Under the pieces are notes generated by a model that saw only the letters and a list, made by a program, of their open reading frames with translations, had not been told where the DNA came from and did not search any database. A program made the translations under genes and the position numbers. 64,000 bases of DNA, taken from the NCBI RefSeq assembly GCF_003234565.1, contig NZ_QKTU01000001.1, positions 124,001 through 188,000 of the forward strand. Direction: 5' to 3'. This stretch comes from Curtobacterium sp. MCBD17_013. GTDB taxonomy: Bacteria; Actinomycetota; Actinomycetes; Actinomycetales; Microbacteriaceae. Below, in pieces: positions 60,059-64,000 of this stretch (the first letter of the stretch is position 1; every line of letters begins with the position of its first letter).

Positions 60059-61513
60059 TCAGGCGGCCGGACCGGCGACGAGCGTCGCGGTGACCGTTCC
60101 CGCCGTGCCGTCGGCGGCGGTGTACCCGACGGTGACCGAGTCCCCGACGGCGTGTGCCTGGATGAGCTCGGTGAGCTGATCGGCACCGGTCACGGCGGTG
60201 CCGTCGATGCTCGTGATCGTGTCGCCCGCGGCCAGCCCGGCGTTCTCGGCCGGGGACCCGGACACGACGCCCTGCAGCGTGACACCCGAGCCGGTGGTCG
60301 GAGTCGTCGACGAGACCTCCGCGCCGAGGAAGGCCGGGGTCCCGATGACGATCGTCGAGGTCGCGGTGCCGGACAGGATCCGTTCGGCGATGCTCTTGGC
60401 CGTCGCGATCGGGATCGCGTACCCGGTGACGTCGCTCGTGCCCGACGACGCGGCGGTGGTCATCCCGACCACCTCGCCCTCGGAGTCGAGCAGCGGACCG
60501 CCCGAGTCGCCGGACACGACGTCGGCCGCGACCTCGATGAGACCGGTGAGCGACTCCGTGCCGGTGCCGGACTCGCTCTGCACGGTGATGTCCTGGTCGA
60601 GCGCGGTCACGGAGCCCTTCGCGGCGACGAGTTCGCCCTGGCCCTCCGCGTTCCCGACGTCGGTCACGGTGTCGCCGACGGCCAGGTCGTCGTCGTCGTC
60701 GAGCGTCGCGGTGGTGAGGTCCGACGCCCCGCGCAGCTCGAGCACGGCGACGTCGTCGGTCTTGTCGGTGCCGACGACGTCCGCCGTGTAGGTCTTGCCG
60801 GTGGACTCGACGGTCACCTCGATGCTCGTGGCGTCCTCGACGACGTGGTTGTTCGTCAGGATCTCGCCGTCGGAGGAGATGATCATCCCGGTGCCGGCGG
60901 CCTGCGACGAGGAGTCGTAGTCGAGCGTCGTGTCGATCGTCACGATCCCGGCCTTCTGCGAGTCGGTGGCCGCGGTCCGGGCGCTGTCGGTGGATCCACT
61001 CGACCCCGTCCCGCTCGTCCCGGAACCGCTCGATCCGCTCGACGAGCCGTCGCCCGGGACGGACCAGCCGCCACCGATGCCGCCGCTGTCCGACGATCCG
61101 TTGCTCGAGGACCCGCTCGACTGGCTCGAGGTCGTGGTCCCCGTGTCCCGGGAGGCCAGGCCGAAGGCGGTGCCGCCCGCGGCGCTGACGATCGCGAGGG
61201 TGGCGACACCCGCCCCGACCATGAGGCCGACGCGGCGGCGCTTCGGCTTCGCTCCCGCGGTCGCGTCGGTGGCGCCCGCCGTGGCCCCGACGAGGTAGGG
61301 GCCGTGGCCGTCGTGCGTGTACGTGTAGGGGCCGGAGCCGTCCGGCGCGTAGAGGTAGGGGCCCGATCCGTCGAACGCGTAGGCGGACCGTAGCGTGCTC
61401 GGGTCGACGTGCGGTGCCGCTGCGGGAACCGGCGTGCCGATGGGCTGCGTGTTGTCGCGCGGGGCGTCCTCGTCGCGCTCGTCGTCGGCGGGGGTGGTGG
61501 GGTGCTCGGTCAT
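60059..61513 (-). CDS. HtrA-like membrane-anchored serine protease with PDZ domain
   Basis: A 484-residue protease. Disordered cytoplasmic N-terminus containing three DG(S/H)GPY repeats (residues 48-73), one membrane helix (VGLMVGAGVATLAIVSAAGG, about 95-118), a Ser/Gly linker, then a trypsin-like domain with the triad His223 (NNHVVED), Asp254 (KTDDVAVLEL) and Ser337 (VSGDSGGPLL). The C-terminal PDZ domain (LQGVVSGSPAENAGLAAGDT, ITSIDGTAVTGADQLTELI) completes the HtrA/DegP layout. It would degrade misfolded proteins outside the membrane. GGAGAGA precedes the ATG at 61513. Confidence 0.93.
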   Translation of the reverse strand: MTEHPTTPADDERDEDAPRDNTQPIGTPVPAAAPHVDPSTLRSAYAFDGSGPYLYAPDGSGPYTYTHDGHGPYLVGATAGATDATAGAKPKRRRVGLMVGAGVATLAIVSAAGGTAFGLASRDTGTTTSSQSSGSSSNGSSDSGGIGGGWSVPGDGSSSGSSGSGTSGTGSSGSTDSARTAATDSQKAGIVTIDTTLDYDSSSQAAGTGMIISSDGEILTNNHVVEDATSIEVTVESTGKTYTADVVGTDKTDDVAVLELRGASDLTTATLDDDDDLAVGDTVTDVGNAEGQGELVAAKGSVTALDQDITVQSESGTGTESLTGLIEVAADVVSGDSGGPLLDSEGEVVGMTTAASSGTSDVTGYAIPIATAKSIAERILSGTATSTIVIGTPAFLGAEVSSTTPTTGSGVTLQGVVSGSPAENAGLAAGDTITSIDGTAVTGADQLTELIQAHAVGDSVTVGYTAADGTAGTVTATLVAGPAA

Positions 61514-61690
61514 TGGTCTCTCCGGTGGCTCGTCCGACAGCCGGTGGGGCGTCGATGCGTCCAGTACAGGACCCGATCCGATGAGTGACCTATGAGCGGC
61601 GTGGACAGCGGCTCCGCACTCCCTCGGGAACGGCTGCGGCGCCGTCCCCGTCTCCACCGCGCCCGCCGTTCGACCGCGGGGGAGCCGGAC

Positions 61691-61696
61691 TAGGCT
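61691..61696 (+). promoter_or_regulatory. Leaderless-type -10 box of the FecCD operon
   Basis: TAGGCT, 7 bases, then ATG 61704. No DtxR/IdeR iron-box palindrome could be recognised in the region. Confidence 0.55.
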
Positions 61697-61703
61697 TGCG
61701 CCG

Positions 61704-62723
61704 ATGTCCCCGACCGCTCGTCCGCGCCGAGCGCGCCTCGTCGGGACGACCGCCGTGTCCCTGGTGGTGCTCGTCGCGGCGTGCGTGCTCAGCGTCATGG
61801 TCGGCGCGCGTCCGATCGATCCGCTGACGGTCGTCACGGTGCTCCTGCACCCCGGCCGGACGGACGAGATCACGCTCATCGTCGTCGGCGAGCGGGTGCC
61901 CCGGACGGCGCTCGGACTCGTCGCCGGAGCCGCGCTCGGGGTGGCGGGCGCGGTGATGCAGGGCGTCACCCGCAACCCGCTCGCGGATCCGGGCATCCTC
62001 GGCATCAACGCCGGCGCCGCACTCGCGGTGGTCGTCGGGACGACGGTGTTCGGGATCGCGGGCACGGCGGCGACGCTGCCGTTCGCCTTCGTCGGCGCCG
62101 CCGTCGCGGCCGTCGTGGTGTACGGGATCGCATCGGCCGGGAGGCGCGGGCCGACCCCGGTGGGCCTCGCTCTGTCGGGTGCCGTGGTCGCCGCCGCACT
62201 CGGGTCGGTCACGACCGCGGTCCTCCTGACGCACCAGTCGGCACTCGACCGCATCCGCTTCTGGCAGGTGGGTTCGCTGGCGACGGGGGACCTGCACGTC
62301 GTCGCTGTCGTCGCCGTGCCGGTCGTCGTCGGCCTGGCCATCGCCATGACCCTCGGCCGGTCACTCGACACGCTCGCCCTCGGGGACGAGCTCGCGGCGT
62401 CCCTCGGGCAGCGGGTCGTCGTGGCGCGGGCACTCGGCGCGCTCGCCACGGTCCTCCTGGCGGGCGCGGCGACGGCGGCGATCGGACCCGTCGGGTTCGT
62501 CGGGCTCGCGGTGCCGCACGCCGTCCGCCGTGTCACCGGTCCGGCGAACCGGTGGACCCTGCCGTTGTCCGCGATCGTGGCCCCGGCCCTCCTGCTCGTC
62601 GCCGACGTCATCGGTCGTGTCGTCGCCTTCCCGGGCGAGGTCCAGGTCGGCATCGTGACGGCGGTGATCGGCGCTCCCGTGTTCATCGCGCTCGTCCGGA
62701 GCAGGGCGGTGCGGGACCTGTGA
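61704..62723 (+). CDS. FecCD-type iron-siderophore ABC permease (first)
   Basis: A 339-residue permease of the BtuC/FepD family, moving an Fe(III)-siderophore through the membrane. About nine or ten helices are seen (VSLVVLVAACVLSVMVGARP, GLVAGAALGVAGAVMQGVTR with the NPLADPGILGINAGA signature, and RFWQVGSLATGDLHVV). The cytoplasmic coupling helix and the motif LGQRVVVARALGALATVLLA are in order. It overlaps the second permease by GTGA. The binding protein and ATPase are not in the window; they may lie to the right of 64000 or elsewhere. Confidence 0.93.
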   Translation: MSPTARPRRARLVGTTAVSLVVLVAACVLSVMVGARPIDPLTVVTVLLHPGRTDEITLIVVGERVPRTALGLVAGAALGVAGAVMQGVTRNPLADPGILGINAGAALAVVVGTTVFGIAGTAATLPFAFVGAAVAAVVVYGIASAGRRGPTPVGLALSGAVVAAALGSVTTAVLLTHQSALDRIRFWQVGSLATGDLHVVAVVAVPVVVGLAIAMTLGRSLDTLALGDELAASLGQRVVVARALGALATVLLAGAATAAIGPVGFVGLAVPHAVRRVTGPANRWTLPLSAIVAPALLLVADVIGRVVAFPGEVQVGIVTAVIGAPVFIALVRSRAVRDL

Positions 62724-63742
62724 GCGTGTCGACCCGGACCCCTCGGCGACCACGGGGCACCGATGCCGGACTGCGGCGCGAGCTCCTCGTGCTCGCGGGG
62801 GCCCTCGTGCTCGTCGTGGTGCTCGCCGTCGCCGCGCTCGGCCTCGGCGAGATCGCGATCTCCCCGGGTGAGGTCCTGGCCGCGCTCGTGGGACGCGCGG
62901 ACCGCGTGACGGACTTCGTCATCACCGAGCTCCGCGGGCCCCGGCTGCTGGCGGCGGTCCTCGTCGGCGCGAGCCTCGGCACCGCCGGCGGCATCGTGCA
63001 GAGCGTCGTGCGGAACCCGATCGCGAGCCCCGACGTCATCGGGATCACCTCGGGAGCGAGCGCGTCGGGCATCACGGCCATCGCGCTGTTCGCCGCCTCG
63101 GGGCTCACCCTGTTCTCGGTCGTCGTCGTCGGTGCCGTCCTCGTGACGGTCGTCATCGCCGCGCTGAGCTGGCGCGGCGGGATCGGGGACAACCGGCTCG
63201 TCCTCGTCGGCGTCGGCGTCGCGGCGATCGCCGTGAGCGTCACGGGGTGGATGCTCACGCGCGGGAACGTGCAGGACGCCGCCGTCGCGCTCGTGTGGCT
63301 CACGGGCAGCCTCAACGCGGTCGACCCCACGGTGCTCGCGGTGCTGGCGGTGGCGTTCGTCGTGCTGTTCGTCCTCGCCCTCCTCCAGTCGCCGCGGCTC
63401 GGGGTGCTCACCCTCGGGGACGACGTCGCGGCGTCGTTGGGGCTGCCGCCGGACCGGACCAAGGTGCTGCTCGTCCTCACCGCGGTCGGCCTGAGCGCCT
63501 CGGCGGTGGCGGCTGCGGGCCCGGTGTCGTTCGTCGCGCTCATGGCCGCGCCGATCGCCCGTCGTCTCGTCGGTCGTGGTCGCGTCGCCCTCGCTCCCGC
63601 CGCGGCGGTGGGGGCCGTCATCGTGCAGGCGAGCGACCTCGTGGCGCAGTTCGCGATCCCCGGGGTGGCGGTGCCCGTCGGCGTCGTCACGGGCATCGTC
63701 GGTGCGCCGTACCTGCTCTGGCTGATCGCGCGCGGGCGCTGA
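62720..63742 (+). CDS. FecCD-type iron-siderophore ABC permease (second)
   Basis: A 340-residue paralogue (FepG-like) that would form a heterodimer with the first. Seen: ELLVLAGALVLVVVLAVAAL, VLVGASLGTAGGIVQSVVRN, NPIASPDVIGITSGASASGI, LTGSLNAVDPTVLAVLAVAF and SFVALMAAPIARRLVGRGRV. The NPIASPD signature is the counterpart of NPLADPG in its partner. GTG start by GTGA overlap. A hairpin follows 38 bases after its stop. Confidence 0.93.
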   Translation: MSVSTRTPRRPRGTDAGLRRELLVLAGALVLVVVLAVAALGLGEIAISPGEVLAALVGRADRVTDFVITELRGPRLLAAVLVGASLGTAGGIVQSVVRNPIASPDVIGITSGASASGITAIALFAASGLTLFSVVVVGAVLVTVVIAALSWRGGIGDNRLVLVGVGVAAIAVSVTGWMLTRGNVQDAAVALVWLTGSLNAVDPTVLAVLAVAFVVLFVLALLQSPRLGVLTLGDDVAASLGLPPDRTKVLLVLTAVGLSASAVAAAGPVSFVALMAAPIARRLVGRGRVALAPAAAVGAVIVQASDLVAQFAIPGVAVPVGVVTGIVGAPYLLWLIARGR

Positions 63743-63780
63743 CCGCGCCCGCCCGTTCCACGCTGCTCCACGCCGACCGA

Positions 63781-63803
63781 GCGGGACCTCCCGGCGGTCC
63801 CGC
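63781..63803 (+). terminator. Hairpin after the permease pair
   Basis: GCGGGACC (63781-63788) and GGTCCCGC (63796-63803) form a perfect 8-bp stem with a 7-base loop, 38 bases past the second permease stop. No T-run follows. Confidence 0.55.
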
Positions 63804-63908
63804 CGTGTGCGGGACGTGTGTGGACCGTGCGGTCGCTCCACAGGAGTGAAAGGGCGTTCGCGGTGCCGCGCGTTTCCGATACGCTGGTCCGCCAGAAGGA
63901 GGTCCACG

Positions 63909-64000
63909 ATGGCAGGTCCAACGGGTCCGCGCGACGGCGCCGCACGATCCGATGCGCCCGAGCGGCGCGTCGACACCACCCTGACCTTCAGCATGGACAT
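63909..64000 (+). CDS. Start of a gene cut by the window end
   Basis: AGAAGGAGGTCCACG gives a strong ribosome site before ATG 63909. The visible 30 residues (MAGPTGPRDGAARSDAPERR, then VDTTLTFSMDM) are a polar tail leading into a possible first strand. TACGCT at 63880-63885 could be its -10. Nothing more can be said about the product; as it follows the FecCD permeases a siderophore function is possible but unproven. Confidence 0.6.
   Translation, partial: MAGPTGPRDGAARSDAPERRVDTTLTFSMD

Noticed and set aside
61514-61703. Possible DtxR/IdeR iron box before the siderophore permeases
   Set aside because: CTAGGCTTGC resembles one half-site only; the second half of the TTAGGNTAGNCTAACCTAA-type palindrome is missing.
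60059-64000. A 1313-codon minus-strand open frame covering the FecCD permeases
   Set aside because: Only its last 484 residues, the HtrA-like protein, are real; the rest is antisense to two clear permeases.

Overview
The window reads as a stretch of core chromosome from a high-GC Gram-positive bacterium, most likely a Microbacteriaceae actinobacterium of the Curtobacterium type. Nearly every third codon position is G or C. Many genes start with GTG and couple to the gene before them through ATGA or GTGA overlaps. Several genes have a TANNNT box 6-7 bases before the ATG, the actinobacterial leaderless pattern. A GT4 glycosyltransferase resembling MshA and actinobacterial-type regulators and lipoproteins are present. 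The family assignment is an inference from gene content, since no rRNA or other marker is in the window. No tRNA, rRNA, insertion sequence, prophage, CRISPR array or origin was seen. No gene-free stretch exceeds about 275 bases.

Layout. 1-6.2 kb: end of an unknown gene, then a molybdenum hydroxylase cluster (XdhC-like maturation factor facing a three-subunit PaoABC-like enzyme) and a divergent acyl-CoA dehydrogenase. 6.4-9.4 kb: small conserved proteins, a DUF427 protein, a membrane-anchored protein with a lysozyme-like domain and an ADP-ribosylglycohydrolase. 9.6-12.5 kb: a stand-alone NRPS-like enzyme with adenylation, carrier and thioesterase domains and an atypical substrate pocket. 12.5-18 kb: small proteins, a uracil-DNA glycosylase-like protein, a secreted HNH nuclease-like lipoprotein coupled to a GT4 glycosyltransferase, and a G5-domain lipoprotein. 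18.2-23.6 kb: a ribbon-helix-helix/VOC pair, a LigD-type primase-polymerase, a three-gene micro-operon of unknown proteins, a PIG-V-like mannosyltransferase and an ATP-dependent DNA ligase. 23.7-32.3 kb: an acyl-CoA synthetase, a TPP riboswitch controlling thiM-thiE-thiD-tenA, and a four-gene overlapping operon that looks like acyl-CoA or lipid metabolism.

32.4-48.1 kb: MBL-fold hydrolase, azoreductase, TetR/QsdR-like regulator, a GCDH-like acyl-CoA dehydrogenase, an S9 peptidase, a patatin-like lipase, DoxX, an HxlR-linked quinone oxidoreductase, an MFS exporter divergent from a LysR regulator, a 624-residue Pro/Ala-rich membrane protein and an aldo/keto reductase. 48.2-58.5 kb: an NADP-binding F420-oxidoreductase-like protein, small enzymes, a MarR regulator divergent from a YhgE/ABC-2-like membrane protein, a Nudix-NYN fusion, pyrrolidone-carboxylate peptidase, a GntR-MFS pair, a DnaJ-NERD-like fusion and an S4 protein. 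58.6-64 kb: an unknown two-part protein, a membrane-anchored HtrA protease, two FecCD-type siderophore permeases, and the start of one more gene.

Three kinds of structure stand out beyond the genes. A family of imperfect palindromes built on GAGATCGCAGAA recurs at four sites, three of them between convergent genes. Several divergent promoters carry clean operator-like palindromes (MarR, GntR, LysR types). The word CGGGAGGCCCG occurs ten times, eight on the plus strand, whatever the gene direction. The most interesting protein candidates are the NRPS-like enzyme at 9.6 kb and the micro-operon at 20.4-21.0 kb.
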